Source of the DNA: Metaruminococcus_A sp003150405
GTDB lineage: Bacteria; Bacillota; Clostridia; Oscillospirales; Ruminococcaceae
Assembly: GCA_902489745.1 (NCBI GenBank)
Contig: CABUBB010000005.1
Coordinates: 1-64,000, forward strand
Direction: 5' to 3'
Length of the DNA stretch: 64,000 bases
In this document: positions 1 to 10,629 of the stretch, piece by piece
Position numbering within the stretch: the stretch's first letter is position 1
Layout: each line of letters begins with the position of its first letter
Notes under the pieces: generated by a model
Told to the model about the DNA's origin: nothing
Databases searched by the model: none
What the model saw: the letters and a program-made list of their open reading frames with translations, nothing else
Program-made: the position numbers and the translations under genes

Positions 1-21
1 TGTCAATCTGGGAGGTCAGGC

Positions 22-933
22 ATGAAAAACATTCGTAGAAGGTTTGAACAGCCACATGGCACACCGGATTTCCCTGTCCGCGTATTCTCGCTCAACAGCA
101 TCGGTGTGGAAGGCGTCACCTTTTGTAATTGGCACAGCGACCATGAAATTATTTATGTGGAAAAAGGTGAGATAGAATTTCACGTCGATTCCCTTCACAC
201 CACCCTGTATGAAGGTCAATGCGCTATTGTTGACGGCGAGCGCATTCATCACCTGCGGTATAAAAACCGCAGCATTGGCTTGGGATATATTATCTGGTTT
301 GATCCAGGTATTGTCAACCTCAGCGGAAGCGAAAGGTGCCAAAAACAATACATTAGCCCGCTGCTCGGCGGAAAATATCAAATTCAAGAGGTATTTACCG
401 GTGCAACCGAAGCTGAACAGCGCATCATCAACAGTGTAACTTCTATTCACGATCTCTTTGCAGAACAGACGCCCGGTTTTGAACTAAAGGTTGTTGCAGA
501 ACTGCTCTCCATTCTTTATGAGGCGGTTGCCAATCACTATTATCACCCCAGTCTCGGTATGCCGGCTACTCCGGCCTATGAGCAAAGCGAGCGCCTTAAA
601 CGGGTTTTCACCTATATCGACGAGCATTACAGTGAACGCATTTATGTTTCCGATCTTGCCAACGTCCTCAGCATGAGCACCGACAACTTTTTTAAATATT
701 TTAAAGAATTTACCCAGATGACCCCTACCGAATACATCAACCATTATCGTATTGGGCAGGCAGAAAATTTGCTCAAGACCACCGATCTACCAGTTACCGA
801 TATTTCGCTTTCTACTGGTTTTGATAATGTCAGTTACTTTATTAAAACCTTTAAGAAATTAATGGGAATTACACCGAACCGTTATCGTAAAGCAAACGAA
901 ATGACAGAACCGTTGGAAGAAGAACTTCCATAG
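22..933 (+). CDS. AraC family transcriptional regulator
   Basis: Predicted DNA-binding regulator of 303 residues. The first ~150 residues look like a cupin ligand pocket (HSDHEIIYVEKGEIEF near residue 40). The last ~100 residues hold the two helix-turn-helix motifs of the AraC family: IYVSDLANVLSMSTDNFFKY, then the second helix pair with the conserved end GITPNRYRK. A GGGAGG ribosome site ends 6 bases before the ATG. The gene is followed at once by a strong terminator, so it is not co-transcribed with the synthetase 270 bp downstream. Its target is unknown: it could control that synthetase operon or genes left of the window. AraC proteins of this architecture often sense sugars, but no ligand can be read here. 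Confidence 0.93.
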   Translation: MKNIRRRFEQPHGTPDFPVRVFSLNSIGVEGVTFCNWHSDHEIIYVEKGEIEFHVDSLHTTLYEGQCAIVDGERIHHLRYKNRSIGLGYIIWFDPGIVNLSGSERCQKQYISPLLGGKYQIQEVFTGATEAEQRIINSVTSIHDLFAEQTPGFELKVVAELLSILYEAVANHYYHPSLGMPATPAYEQSERLKRVFTYIDEHYSERIYVSDLANVLSMSTDNFFKYFKEFTQMTPTEYINHYRIGQAENLLKTTDLPVTDISLSTGFDNVSYFIKTFKKLMGITPNRYRKANEMTEPLEEELP

Positions 934-948
934 CCCGAATATTTTTGC

Positions 949-984
949 CACACAGGTCTGGTTTAGACCTGTGTGCATTTTTTT
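949..984 (+). terminator. Rho-independent terminator after the AraC gene
   Basis: An 11-bp perfect stem (CACACAGGTCT at 949-959 with AGACCTGTGTG at 965-975) and a 5-base loop are followed by a run of eight T. It separates the regulator from the peptide synthetase operon. Confidence 0.9.
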
Positions 985-1092
985 TGCAGTTTTAATGTAT
1001 ATTTTGTTTTAAACACAGGCAGATTTTTGGAAAATTTTGCCTGAATGAGACAAAACTCAGACTTATAATTCATGTTTTTTTGACAAAATTCC

Positions 1093-1121
1093 TTGATTTT
1101 ATGACTCAAACAGAGTATAAA
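1093..1121 (+). promoter_or_regulatory. Candidate sigma-A promoter of the NRPS operon
   Basis: TTGATT (1093-1098), a 17-bp spacer and TATAAA (1116-1121) lie in a strongly AT-rich 270-bp gap, about 80 bp before the synthetase start. A second weaker set (TTGACA at 1080) has no good -10 at the right distance. The long AT-rich leader leaves room for regulator sites, but no operator was recognised. Confidence 0.55.
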
Positions 1122-1205
1122 TATAAATGTATACTTTTTTCTTTACAAATACGATTCAAAAAGAATTAACGCTTGACCGTTACATCAATTTTGGAGTCAT
1201 AAAGG

Positions 1206-4200
1206 ATGTGTGATCCAGTGCACGATACGGCAAGTAAACTTTTTCCGCTGTCGTTCAGCCAGCAGAATATATGGAACCTGGAACAAGCATACCCGGGGAC
1301 CTCAATCAACCATATCAGTACGACGATACGCGTAGAAGGCCGCGTGGATTTTCCGCTCTTGCAGCAAAGCATTCAACTGGTTTTAAAAGCAGATGCTACC
1401 CTGCGCACCCGGATTGTTCTTAACAAGCAGAGGCCGTTTCAATATACCGTGCCATTTTCAGAGGAATCTTTTCCGGTTTACGACTTTTCCAACACCAGCG
1501 AACAAGGGTTTCACAGTTTTGAAACTGCAATGACCCGTGAAAGCTTACCCATTTTGGAAGGGCCACTTTACCGGTTCGCACTGTTTCGCACCGGAGAAAA
1601 TTCCGGCGGTATTGTTGTCAAGCTGCACCATATTATTTCGGACGGCTGGTCTCAAATGCTATTGTGTAACCGCATTGGACAGGCATACCTGAAGCTTCTT
1701 TCAGGAGAGAAAGCTACTGTAGAGCCAATACCAAGCTATCAACTCCATGTCGAGGAGGAACGACAGTACCTTGCTTCCCAGAGCTATGAAAGAGATCGTA
1801 TCTACTGGGCAAAGATTTTGCAGACTTCTGGGGAGCCTTCAGTCATCAAAACAGTCAACAGTGCCGCCATCAGCCCAGTGGGGCGCCGCAGCAGTTTCCA
1901 ACTGCCTCAGACCCTCAATCATGCGATCTACTCCTTTTGCGCGAAACACCGCGTAGCGCCTTTTGTTGTGTTGTATATGGCTCTCGCCATTTATTTTAAG
2001 CGCATTGGCGGGGCGGATCGTTTTACCATCGGCGTTCCCATTGTAAATCGAACCAATTTTACTATGAAGCAGTGTACCGGCATGTTTGTCAGCACCCTGC
2101 CTTTTTTGAGTGAAATAAATGACGAATGGAGTCTGGAACAGCTCAATCTCAAACTAATGGAGACATGGTATGAACTGCTGCGGCACCAGCGTTTTCCGCT
2201 GGCCCACATCACAGCAATGGCCGGGAAGCAGGACAGCCGCATGTTCCATATTGCACTTTCTTACCAGGACAGTGTTGTTTTTGAAAACCGAGATACCTCT
2301 GTTCTTTTTTCAGGCCGGTGGCATTACAGCGGTTATCAGGCCGAACAGCTTTGTATCCACTTAAGTAATATGGAAAACCGGCGATGCTATTCGGTGGATT
2401 ACGATTACCTCACCCAGTTTTTCTCAGAGGAGGAGATTGGCCAGCTCCATTTCCGTTTGATGAACATCCTCAAAGAAGCCCTAAGTGAGTCAGAACGCCC
2501 GATTCATCGGCTTTCGGTGCTCAGCGCCGAAGAACATGAACAGGTGCTATATACCTTTAACCACCACCCTGCCCAGTTGGGAGAGGCTGGGGTTTACCCT
2601 GTTTTTGCAGATGTCGTACGGGATCATCCCAATCGGGTTGCCGCTATCTGCGGCGGAATGCGTCTGACCTACCAGGATTTGGAACAGCAGGCCGCCGGCC
2701 TTGCCAGCCAAATGGTAACAAATGGAGAAGAAACGGTGGCGGCCATTTTGCTGCCACGCGGTTTTTCCCTGTTCCGGGCACTGATTGGCGCGCTCCGCGC
2801 CGGATGCGCCTACCTTTTCATTTCCCCCGATCTCCCGCTGCGCCGCATTGAGGAGATCCTTTCCCAAAGCGGTGCGCGGTATCTCATCTCCTGCGGAAGT
2901 ATACTGGAAAAAGTCCGGGAGCTTTCCTATGACGGTACTATTCTTAACATTGATACCGTGCCCACACAGTCTGGTACGCCCGCCGCCGTGGTCGGCCCGG
3001 AGGATCTTGCATACCTGGTTTACACCTCTGGCAGCACCGGAAAACCCAAAGGGGTGGAAATTACCCAGCGTTCCCTGCTCAACTTCGCGCAGGCTATGCG
3101 GCCCTATTACGGCAAGGGAGCTGTGCTCTCGGTTTGCAACATTGGGTTCGACGCCTTTGTTATTGAGAGTATTGCCGCACTGCTTAACGGGCGTACTGTC
3201 ATCCTGCCGACTGAGGAGGAACTGGAGTCCCCGCGTCAGCTTGCAAGGCTTATCACCGGTTTTGCCGCCGGATTTCTCTCGGTAACGCCATCCCGGCTTG
3301 CAGCCTTTTTAAAAGAGCCGGCTTTCCGCCGCGCAATGTGTGGAATGGAGAGCATTGTCTGCGGTGGAGAGGATTTTCCCGCCAGCCTGTTAAAGCAGTT
3401 GGAACGCTGTACGCCAGCTCAAATTTACAACCAATACGGTCCCTCTGAAGCAACTGTCGGTGTTTCGATAAAACAGCTTAATCATTGCACTAGGATAACC
3501 GCGGGAGCGCCGCTGCCCAACTGCAAGCTCTACGTGCTTGACCGCTGGATGAATCCTCTTCCCGTTGGTGTATATGGTAAACTTTACATTGGCGGGGCCT
3601 GTGTGGCGCGGGGTTACCATGCCGCGCCGGATTTAACTGCGCAGAGTTTTTTGGAAAATCCTTTCGAAACCGGAGAACGCCTCTACGATACCGGCGACAT
3701 CGCCTGCTGGACCCCGGAGGGAGAAATTCGGCTGGCCGGCCGGTCGGACAGCCAGGTTAAGCTGCGCGGTCTGCGAATTGAGCTGCAGGAAGTTTCTGCC
3801 TGCCTGCTTTCCCACCCAAAGGTCAAAGCGGCGGTGGCAAAGATCTGCAGCGTCGGCGGGCAGGAACTCCTTGCCGCCTATTACTGTTCGGATACATCCC
3901 TCCCCGACACTGAACTGCTGACTTTTGTGGCCGACTACCTGCCGCGGTATATGATTCCTGCCTGTCTCATGCAGCTCTCTGAGCTTCCCATGACCAGTAG
4001 CGGCAAGGTTGACGAAACGCGTTTGCCGTCTCCAAATGTCAAAGACAGCAGCAGTTCCCATCCAGAGACGGCGCTGGAACAAGACATTCTGGCTATTTTC
4101 CGTCAGGTGCTGGAACAGCCTTCCCTTTCAGCAACCAGCGACTATTTTATGAACGGGGGCAATTCCCTCAATGCAATGGAAACACTGAGCATTTTGCAGG

Positions 4201-7200
4201 ATAAAACCGGTATACCAGCCCGTGTTTCACAGCTTTATGCCTGCCGCACCGCACGCCGCCTGGCGGAACTGCTTTCTCAAAACGAAACTTCTACAGGCCA
4301 TGCCAAACGAATGTCGTTGAAACCAGCCCCAGTGCGCGCCCGTTATCCTCTGTCACCAGTTCAACAGGGCATTTATGTAGAGCATTGTATGGATCCCTCC
4401 GGCTTACTCTATCACATGCCAGGAGCCTTTGCCCTTTCTCAAATGCCAGAGCTTACCCGGTTGGAACAAGCGTTCCGGCAACTGATTGCAGATGACGCCA
4501 TCTTCCGCACGGCCTTCCTTTCGGATTCCGAAGGAGGCTATTCCGCTGTGTTGGAACAGGTGCCGTTTTCGGTCACGGTGCTGAACGCGGATACCTTTGC
4601 GCAAGCATGCGCTGCCTTTTTAACCCCGTTTGAACTCATGGCTCCCCCGCTGCTGCACGCTGCTGTATGGGAAGATCCAAGTGGGAAAGCCTTTTTGTTT
4701 TTGGATACCCATCACATTATCAGCGACGGACTGAGTACCCCGCTCCTGCTCAAGCGCCTTAACTGTTATTACAATGGTACGGCGGCAAAGGTTCCTTTTT
4801 CTTTCTTGGACTATCTCTGTTCGCTTCCTATGATGGATGACGGACGGGACCAGCAATACTGGAAGAAACACCTGAATCCGCTTCCAGAACCGCTTACCCT
4901 CCCGACCGATTTTCCACGTTCACGTCAGTTTGACCATCGCGGCGCCCATCTTGACGTTTCTCTCTCCGAAAATGTGAGCCGTCAAATGGAGGAACACTGT
5001 CAAAAAACAGGTTCTTCGCCTTACACCTTATTACTTGCCGCTTTTGGAGTGCTGCTTGCCGCCGTATCCGGAAAGGAACGGCTGACCGTCGGCACGCCGG
5101 TTTCGGTGCGCACAGAGCCGGAATTACAGAATATTTGCGGCCCGTTTATCCATACTTTGCCGGCTTGTCTGACTCCGGAACGCGGACTTTCCGTTAAGGA
5201 GTACCTGCAGCGCGTACACGACGAAGTCACCGGTCTGCTCGACCACCGGGAAAGCGCACTGGAAGATATCATTTCTGCGTTGTCTCTGCCGCGCAGCTTT
5301 TTCCAGAATCCATTGTTTCAGGTATCCCTTTCCATGCGTCCCTTTACGGTGGATACGCTCACCCTGCTCGGCGAAAAGCTTGATTACCGTCCTATCGAAA
5401 CAGGACAGACCAAAACAGAGATGCACATTGAGGCTTACTTTGAAAATGGTATCTGCCATCTGGGCTTTGAGTACGCGGCAAGCCTGTTTTCCAAAGAAAC
5501 CATTGCCTTTTATGGGCGCTGTATGCAGACGATTTTAAAAGAACTGCTTACCCATGATGCCAAAACACTGGAGCAGCTTTCCCTGCTGTCCCCACAAGAT
5601 GAATTCACCCTGCTGCGTCAGCCCAATCATTTGACGGCTCCTTACCTCAACCTGCCCATCCACCAAATGATACGGCATCAGGCACTCCTTGAACCAGATA
5701 CGCCTGCTGTTATTTGGCATAACCAAACCACCACACGAGGCGCTCTTGAAGAACTTGCCTGCCGCTATGCCGGGCAGCTTATAGCCGCTGGCATTCAGCC
5801 GGGGGAACGCATTGGCCTTGCCGTACGCCGTACACCTGACCTTTTTGCCGCCATGCTCGGCATTCTCAAGGCGGGATGTGCGTACATCCCGCTGCTCTCC
5901 TCCTATCCAGAGCAGCGGATAGACTACATGCTGGAGGCGGGCAGCGCACGTTTGGTCTACTGCGACCAAGCCTCACGCAGCGAATTATCTGACAGCATTC
6001 CCACTCTGGTCATGGACCCCACGGCACTGCCTCTGCAAAAGGATATACCGGTCAGCAGCAGCGAGCTTATCCACATCATCTTCACCTCAGGATCCACAGG
6101 GCGCCCTAAAGGCGCCATGATACCCCACAGCGCCGTTTCCAACCTATTTTGTAGCATGCGGTCGCTTTTGGGTGATACAGACGGTCCTATTCTCTCTGCA
6201 GCTAACCAGGTGTTTGATATTTTTACCGCAGAAGGGCTCATTCCTCTTGGAATGGGCAAACCCATTATTCTGTGTGATGAAGAGGAAATGCTGCTTCCCC
6301 GCCAAATAGCCACTCTCATACAGCGTCACAAGGCTGCATGTATGCAGCTTACCGCTTCGCGCCTGCAAATGTGTCTAAGCAACAACGAATTCCGCTCCGC
6401 CGTTTCCGGACTCCAAATGATGATCATTGGCGGTGAATCAGCCTCTCCGCAGCTCATCAAAGCCTTTGCACAAGCCTGCAGCGGGCGGCTGATTAATATG
6501 TATGGGCCAACAGAAACAACGGTCAGCGCCACCATGAGCGAGCTGCATCCTGACAAACCTGTCACCATTGGACGCCCTATGCACAATACGCGGGTCTATA
6601 TTTTAGATGAACACCAACGTCCTGTTCTGCCGACCGCCTGCGGTGAGCTCTATATTGCGGGCGAAGGGGTGGCAAAGGGCTATTCCGGGCATCCTGACCT
6701 GACCGAAGCGGCTTTTCTGCCCGACCTTTACAGTCCCGGCCAGAAAATGTACCGGACAGGCGACCTTGGCCGCCTTCGGATCGACGGCTCCATTGATTTT
6801 CTGGGTCGCAGGGACGGGCAGCTTAAAATAAACGGGCAGCGGGTTGAAACCGGAGAGATTGAAAACGTCATGCTCGCCTCTGGCCTTGCGCTGCAGGCGG
6901 TTGTACTCCAGGAGAAGCACCCTGACGGCAGCAGCGGGCTTGTCGCTGTTTACATCCCGAAAAACAGCGCTGATCCTCAATCAATGGAAAATCATCTGCG
7001 CCGCCTGCTCCCAGCCTATATGATTCCAGGACGTATCATCCCTGTGGACGCCATGCCAGAAACTCCCAGCGGTAAAATTGACCGTCGTACGCTGGAGTCA
7101 CAATTTATCCGCGCCCATTCCCTCAACCTTTCTAGAGGTGATTTGTCAGAACCTATATCCACCGTACAGATTACGCAGCAGCCGACATCTGCTGTGGCAA

Positions 7201-8720
7201 TCATATCGAAGCCAAAGCCTGACGAGCCAATTATCTCGAAAGACATTGTCTTCTCTTCTGCTCCAATCGAAAATCCTACATGGAAAAAGGCAGTTACACC
7301 GAAAAAGTCTGAATCAGCTTCTACCAAGGAAGCGCATGCTCCTGTAACACCGGAACGGTTGCTTTCGGTTTGGCGCGAGGTACTCCATCAAGATAACATT
7401 TCTGCCGATCATTCCTTCTTTGATGCAGGCGGAACTTCTCTGGGCGTGCTCAATGTGCTCAGCCGGTACGACAATATTGGTCTCACCATGACAATGGCAG
7501 AGTTTTATGAACACCCCACTGCCCAAGAACAGGCGGCACTGTTGTCATCCGGATCGGAAGCAGTCCTGTCTGTCCCACAAACGGAGAATTTTCCCCGCGC
7601 AGTACCAACTGCGCAGCCATTGCCCACCACGCCTCCTACCCATGTCTTTTTAACCGGGGTCACTGGATTCTTCGGCGCTCATTTGCTGCGGGCATTGCTG
7701 GAACAAGGTGTCCAGCGTCTTTATTGTTTGGTGCGCGGGGATAAAGAACGGCTGACTCAAACATTAGACTGGTATTTTGGTGCTGCCTATACTGCTTATG
7801 CCCTCTCCAAGGCAACGATTATAACGGGGGATGTTTCCAAACCGAGCTTCGGCCTTTCCGATGCTGATTTTTCTACCCTTTCCCAGCGGATCGACGCTGT
7901 ATACCATTGTGCCGCCGACGTACGGCACTATGCCGCAGACCGGGAATCGCTATGCGCGGTCAATCAAATCGGCGTCAAAAACGCCATTGCACTGGCGAAA
8001 GCCGGGAATATCCCGCTGCATCATATTTCCACTGCAAGCGTTGCCGGTGAGCGGCTTACGGCGTTTCCAAATCAACCGGCACAGTTTACCGAGGACGATT
8101 TTAACATTGGCCAAAACTGGAAGGCCAACGCTTATGTAGAAAGCAAGTTTCTGGCAGAAGCGGAAATATACCAAGCCATGCAGCACGGCCTGAATGCACG
8201 GGTCTACCGTCTTGGCCGTCTTGTTGGGCGGGCAAGCGATGGTGTTTTTCAAAAAAGGCCGGAAACCAATGCCGCCTACCTGCTGTTGCGTGCAATTTAC
8301 GTCCTTGGCGCACTGCCCCAGACCCTCTTGGAAACACCGGTGGATCTCACTCCAGTTGACTGGTGTGCCGACGCAGTTGCCGCCCTGCACAACTGTACCC
8401 AAACGGCAAATCACCTGTTCCATCCGGCGCCCCCTTCCCTGTTTCAGGTTGCAAAAAGTGTCTGCCCTCATCTTCAAGTATTGACAGACAACGCTTTTTC
8501 CGCCTTGCTGCACCAGCAGTTACAGAGTGAGGCTAAGCAGCTCTTGGCCCCGCTGCTCGACCACTGGAACCGTCAAAAAAACGGTCCTGCCACCATTTCC
8601 CTGCTCTGTGAAAAGACAAAGCGGCAACTGAAACGAGCCGGATTCCACACACCAATTCCACCCCCGGCACAGCTTCTGCGAGGGATTTCCGTTACATTGA
8701 CAAATTTTGATGAAGGATGA
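1206..8720 (+). CDS. Nonribosomal peptide synthetase, C-A-T-C-A-T-reductase
   Basis: A 2504-residue two-module synthetase. C1 occupies about 10-440 with active motif HHIISDGWS at 141. A1 is about 460-950 (YTSGSTGKPKG from 606, QYGPSEAT from 743, catalytic Lys934). T1 has its pantetheine serine S987 in GGNSL. C2 is about 1040-1460 with HHIISDGLS at 1169. A2 is about 1480-1960 (FTSGSTGRPKG from 1626, YGPTETT from 1766, Lys1957). T2 has S2078 in GGTSL. The terminal thioester reductase has a Rossmann motif GVTGFFG at 2151 and a YxxxK pair, Y2310/K2314. All catalytic motifs look intact. An N-terminal C domain with DGWS, plus an acyl ligase and ACP downstream, suggests lipo-initiation: fatty acid, two amino acids, then NADPH-dependent release as an aldehyde. 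Start: ATG with GGAG 9 bases upstream. An 85-residue polar linker precedes T2. Confidence 0.95.
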   Translation: MCDPVHDTASKLFPLSFSQQNIWNLEQAYPGTSINHISTTIRVEGRVDFPLLQQSIQLVLKADATLRTRIVLNKQRPFQYTVPFSEESFPVYDFSNTSEQGFHSFETAMTRESLPILEGPLYRFALFRTGENSGGIVVKLHHIISDGWSQMLLCNRIGQAYLKLLSGEKATVEPIPSYQLHVEEERQYLASQSYERDRIYWAKILQTSGEPSVIKTVNSAAISPVGRRSSFQLPQTLNHAIYSFCAKHRVAPFVVLYMALAIYFKRIGGADRFTIGVPIVNRTNFTMKQCTGMFVSTLPFLSEINDEWSLEQLNLKLMETWYELLRHQRFPLAHITAMAGKQDSRMFHIALSYQDSVVFENRDTSVLFSGRWHYSGYQAEQLCIHLSNMENRRCYSVDYDYLTQFFSEEEIGQLHFRLMNILKEALSESERPIHRLSVLSAEEHEQVLYTFNHHPAQLGEAGVYPVFADVVRDHPNRVAAICGGMRLTYQDLEQQAAGLASQMVTNGEETVAAILLPRGFSLFRALIGALRAGCAYLFISPDLPLRRIEEILSQSGARYLISCGSILEKVRELSYDGTILNIDTVPTQSGTPAAVVGPEDLAYLVYTSGSTGKPKGVEITQRSLLNFAQAMRPYYGKGAVLSVCNIGFDAFVIESIAALLNGRTVILPTEEELESPRQLARLITGFAAGFLSVTPSRLAAFLKEPAFRRAMCGMESIVCGGEDFPASLLKQLERCTPAQIYNQYGPSEATVGVSIKQLNHCTRITAGAPLPNCKLYVLDRWMNPLPVGVYGKLYIGGACVARGYHAAPDLTAQSFLENPFETGERLYDTGDIACWTPEGEIRLAGRSDSQVKLRGLRIELQEVSACLLSHPKVKAAVAKICSVGGQELLAAYYCSDTSLPDTELLTFVADYLPRYMIPACLMQLSELPMTSSGKVDETRLPSPNVKDSSSSHPETALEQDILAIFRQVLEQPSLSATSDYFMNGGNSLNAMETLSILQDKTGIPARVSQLYACRTARRLAELLSQNETSTGHAKRMSLKPAPVRARYPLSPVQQGIYVEHCMDPSGLLYHMPGAFALSQMPELTRLEQAFRQLIADDAIFRTAFLSDSEGGYSAVLEQVPFSVTVLNADTFAQACAAFLTPFELMAPPLLHAAVWEDPSGKAFLFLDTHHIISDGLSTPLLLKRLNCYYNGTAAKVPFSFLDYLCSLPMMDDGRDQQYWKKHLNPLPEPLTLPTDFPRSRQFDHRGAHLDVSLSENVSRQMEEHCQKTGSSPYTLLLAAFGVLLAAVSGKERLTVGTPVSVRTEPELQNICGPFIHTLPACLTPERGLSVKEYLQRVHDEVTGLLDHRESALEDIISALSLPRSFFQNPLFQVSLSMRPFTVDTLTLLGEKLDYRPIETGQTKTEMHIEAYFENGICHLGFEYAASLFSKETIAFYGRCMQTILKELLTHDAKTLEQLSLLSPQDEFTLLRQPNHLTAPYLNLPIHQMIRHQALLEPDTPAVIWHNQTTTRGALEELACRYAGQLIAAGIQPGERIGLAVRRTPDLFAAMLGILKAGCAYIPLLSSYPEQRIDYMLEAGSARLVYCDQASRSELSDSIPTLVMDPTALPLQKDIPVSSSELIHIIFTSGSTGRPKGAMIPHSAVSNLFCSMRSLLGDTDGPILSAANQVFDIFTAEGLIPLGMGKPIILCDEEEMLLPRQIATLIQRHKAACMQLTASRLQMCLSNNEFRSAVSGLQMMIIGGESASPQLIKAFAQACSGRLINMYGPTETTVSATMSELHPDKPVTIGRPMHNTRVYILDEHQRPVLPTACGELYIAGEGVAKGYSGHPDLTEAAFLPDLYSPGQKMYRTGDLGRLRIDGSIDFLGRRDGQLKINGQRVETGEIENVMLASGLALQAVVLQEKHPDGSSGLVAVYIPKNSADPQSMENHLRRLLPAYMIPGRIIPVDAMPETPSGKIDRRTLESQFIRAHSLNLSRGDLSEPISTVQITQQPTSAVAIISKPKPDEPIISKDIVFSSAPIENPTWKKAVTPKKSESASTKEAHAPVTPERLLSVWREVLHQDNISADHSFFDAGGTSLGVLNVLSRYDNIGLTMTMAEFYEHPTAQEQAALLSSGSEAVLSVPQTENFPRAVPTAQPLPTTPPTHVFLTGVTGFFGAHLLRALLEQGVQRLYCLVRGDKERLTQTLDWYFGAAYTAYALSKATIITGDVSKPSFGLSDADFSTLSQRIDAVYHCAADVRHYAADRESLCAVNQIGVKNAIALAKAGNIPLHHISTASVAGERLTAFPNQPAQFTEDDFNIGQNWKANAYVESKFLAEAEIYQAMQHGLNARVYRLGRLVGRASDGVFQKRPETNAAYLLLRAIYVLGALPQTLLETPVDLTPVDWCADAVAALHNCTQTANHLFHPAPPSLFQVAKSVCPHLQVLTDNAFSALLHQQLQSEAKQLLAPLLDHWNRQKNGPATISLLCEKTKRQLKRAGFHTPIPPPAQLLRGISVTLTNFDEG

Positions 8721-8730
8721 GGAGGATTGT

Positions 8731-10629
8731 ATGGTTTCTGATTTATCCGCCATGTTGTTCACCTCTTTAATTCTGGCAATCATACTGTTTTTTATCTGGA
8801 GTTTCTGGCTAAAACGCAGGTCGCTCATTCACAAATTTTATCTGCTGTTTTCAGGTGGATACGCATTGCTGGTGCTCGCACTGCTCGCCATGAAGTTCTC
8901 CCCGCACAACAGTATTGCCTGGCAGTTTGTCTGGGATGCCTGCACCAACTCTTTCGGTGCTTTCCTGCCGGTACTTTATCTGTGTATCTCCCTTGCTTTT
9001 GCCAGAGGATGGGCCCACATGCCCCGCTGGGGATACGCTTTATTCATGATACCGGTGGTCTCCAATCTTGTCGTTTGGACCAATCCGCTTCATCATCTGC
9101 AATATCAGGTCTTTTCGGTGGTAAAAAGCGAGCTTGTCTTTGGCCCGTATGCCATGGTGTCCGGCATTTATTCCTATCTCTGCTTAATCGCTGGTATTGC
9201 AGTTGTGGTTCGTTTTGCCATCCGCAGCCACCGCAATCATAGTCGGCTGTATTTAAAACAGTGCCTGCTCATCATTACAGGGGGGCTCTGCCCGCTTGTT
9301 GTCAGCTTAGTCGCCACATTGGGCACCGACATGCCTATTACTGCAACGCCGCTGAGTTTTATACCCACCATTGTCTGCAATGGCGTAGCTATCTACCTGC
9401 TCCATTTGCTGGATATTCAGCCCATTGCAACACAACGGGTTTTGGACTGGATTACCGACTGCTATCTCGTACTCACCGACAAATGCCTGGTTGTCAGCTA
9501 TAATCATCCCTTTGCGGACATGTTTGCCTCTCGCTACGGTATTGCTGAAAACCACTATTTGCAGGAATGTATCAAAGAGGAGGATATCGCCAATAAGACC
9601 GCGGTGTATAACCTGATGAGCGCCATTGAATCCTGCCGGGAAAGCCGTTCCACTATTTCTTATGAGCAGGCCGTCACGGTGGAGATAGCTGGCAGTGCCC
9701 AAAAAAATTACTATATTACCGACGTTTCCCCTTTGATTTCCCACCAGAAACTCTCTGGATTTGTCGTTATTTTCAAGGACGTCACTCTGCTCAAAAAGAG
9801 CATGCAACAGTTGCAGGACAGCCAGACCCGCATGATGGAACAGGAACGCCTTGCATTTCTCGGACAGATGATGGGCGGCCTTGCCCACAACCTTAAAACT
9901 CCAATTATGAGTATTTCCGGCTGTCTTTCCGCTGCAGAAGCACTGGTGGATGAAGCCGAAGAGAGCCTGGAAGACCCCCAGGTCGTTTCAGACGATTACC
10001 GTGAAATTTATCAGGAAATCCGGGAATGGTTTCAAAAGGCCCGCGACGCTTCCGCCTATATGTCCGACATTATCTCAGCCATTAAAGGACAGGCAGCTAC
10101 TGTCTCTGCCAATCAGGAGGCCACCTTCACTATAGATGAGCTCATGAAGCGCACCATGCTTCTAATGCGCCATGAACTGCACAGCAGCGGGTGCACCCTT
10201 GCGTTGGATTATGATAAGAACAAAGACCTTTCTCTGCAAGGCGACGTCAACAATCTTGTTCAGGTGCTAGTAAACCTGCTCTCCAACGCGATTGATGCCC
10301 AACGTCAGACAGGAGGCGGGGAAATCACCGTCGGCGTCCACGAGGGGTCCGAAAATCTGGATATTTATGTACGGGATACCGGCCCTGGTGTCAGCGAAAA
10401 TGTGCGTTCCCGTCTGTTCAAAGAAATGGTCACCAGCAAAGGGCTGCATGGAAGCGGGCTGGGGCTTTACATCTCAAATGTTGTTGTCAAAGGCAAGTTT
10501 GGAGGCAGCATGTGGCAGGAAAACAATCCGGGCGGCGGTTCCGTCTTTGGTATCTCCATTCCAATTGACAGTGCGGTCGTTACCCAAACAACAAACCGAA
10601 AGGAGGTTGGTTCCCATGAGAAGAAGTAA
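8731..10629 (+). CDS. Membrane-bound sensor histidine kinase (7TM-PAS-HisKA-HATPase)
   Basis: A 632-residue kinase. The first ~225 residues carry about seven hydrophobic helices (7TM sensor type). A PAS-like segment follows at about 235-360, then an H-box AHNLKTP with phospho-acceptor His386. The ATPase domain has N-box NLLSNAIDA, G1 DTGPGV and G2 GSGLGLYIS. The upstream in-frame ATG at 8707 would overlap the synthetase; the ATG at 8731 has GGAGGA 5 bases before it and is preferred. The gene starts 10 bp after the synthetase stop and overlaps the response regulator by 14 bp, so it is translated as part of the same operon. It presumably phosphorylates the next protein. Its signal is unknown; a membrane ligand, perhaps the product itself, is a guess from context. 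Confidence 0.93.
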   Translation: MVSDLSAMLFTSLILAIILFFIWSFWLKRRSLIHKFYLLFSGGYALLVLALLAMKFSPHNSIAWQFVWDACTNSFGAFLPVLYLCISLAFARGWAHMPRWGYALFMIPVVSNLVVWTNPLHHLQYQVFSVVKSELVFGPYAMVSGIYSYLCLIAGIAVVVRFAIRSHRNHSRLYLKQCLLIITGGLCPLVVSLVATLGTDMPITATPLSFIPTIVCNGVAIYLLHLLDIQPIATQRVLDWITDCYLVLTDKCLVVSYNHPFADMFASRYGIAENHYLQECIKEEDIANKTAVYNLMSAIESCRESRSTISYEQAVTVEIAGSAQKNYYITDVSPLISHQKLSGFVVIFKDVTLLKKSMQQLQDSQTRMMEQERLAFLGQMMGGLAHNLKTPIMSISGCLSAAEALVDEAEESLEDPQVVSDDYREIYQEIREWFQKARDASAYMSDIISAIKGQAATVSANQEATFTIDELMKRTMLLMRHELHSSGCTLALDYDKNKDLSLQGDVNNLVQVLVNLLSNAIDAQRQTGGGEITVGVHEGSENLDIYVRDTGPGVSENVRSRLFKEMVTSKGLHGSGLGLYISNVVVKGKFGGSMWQENNPGGGSVFGISIPIDSAVVTQTTNRKEVGSHEKK

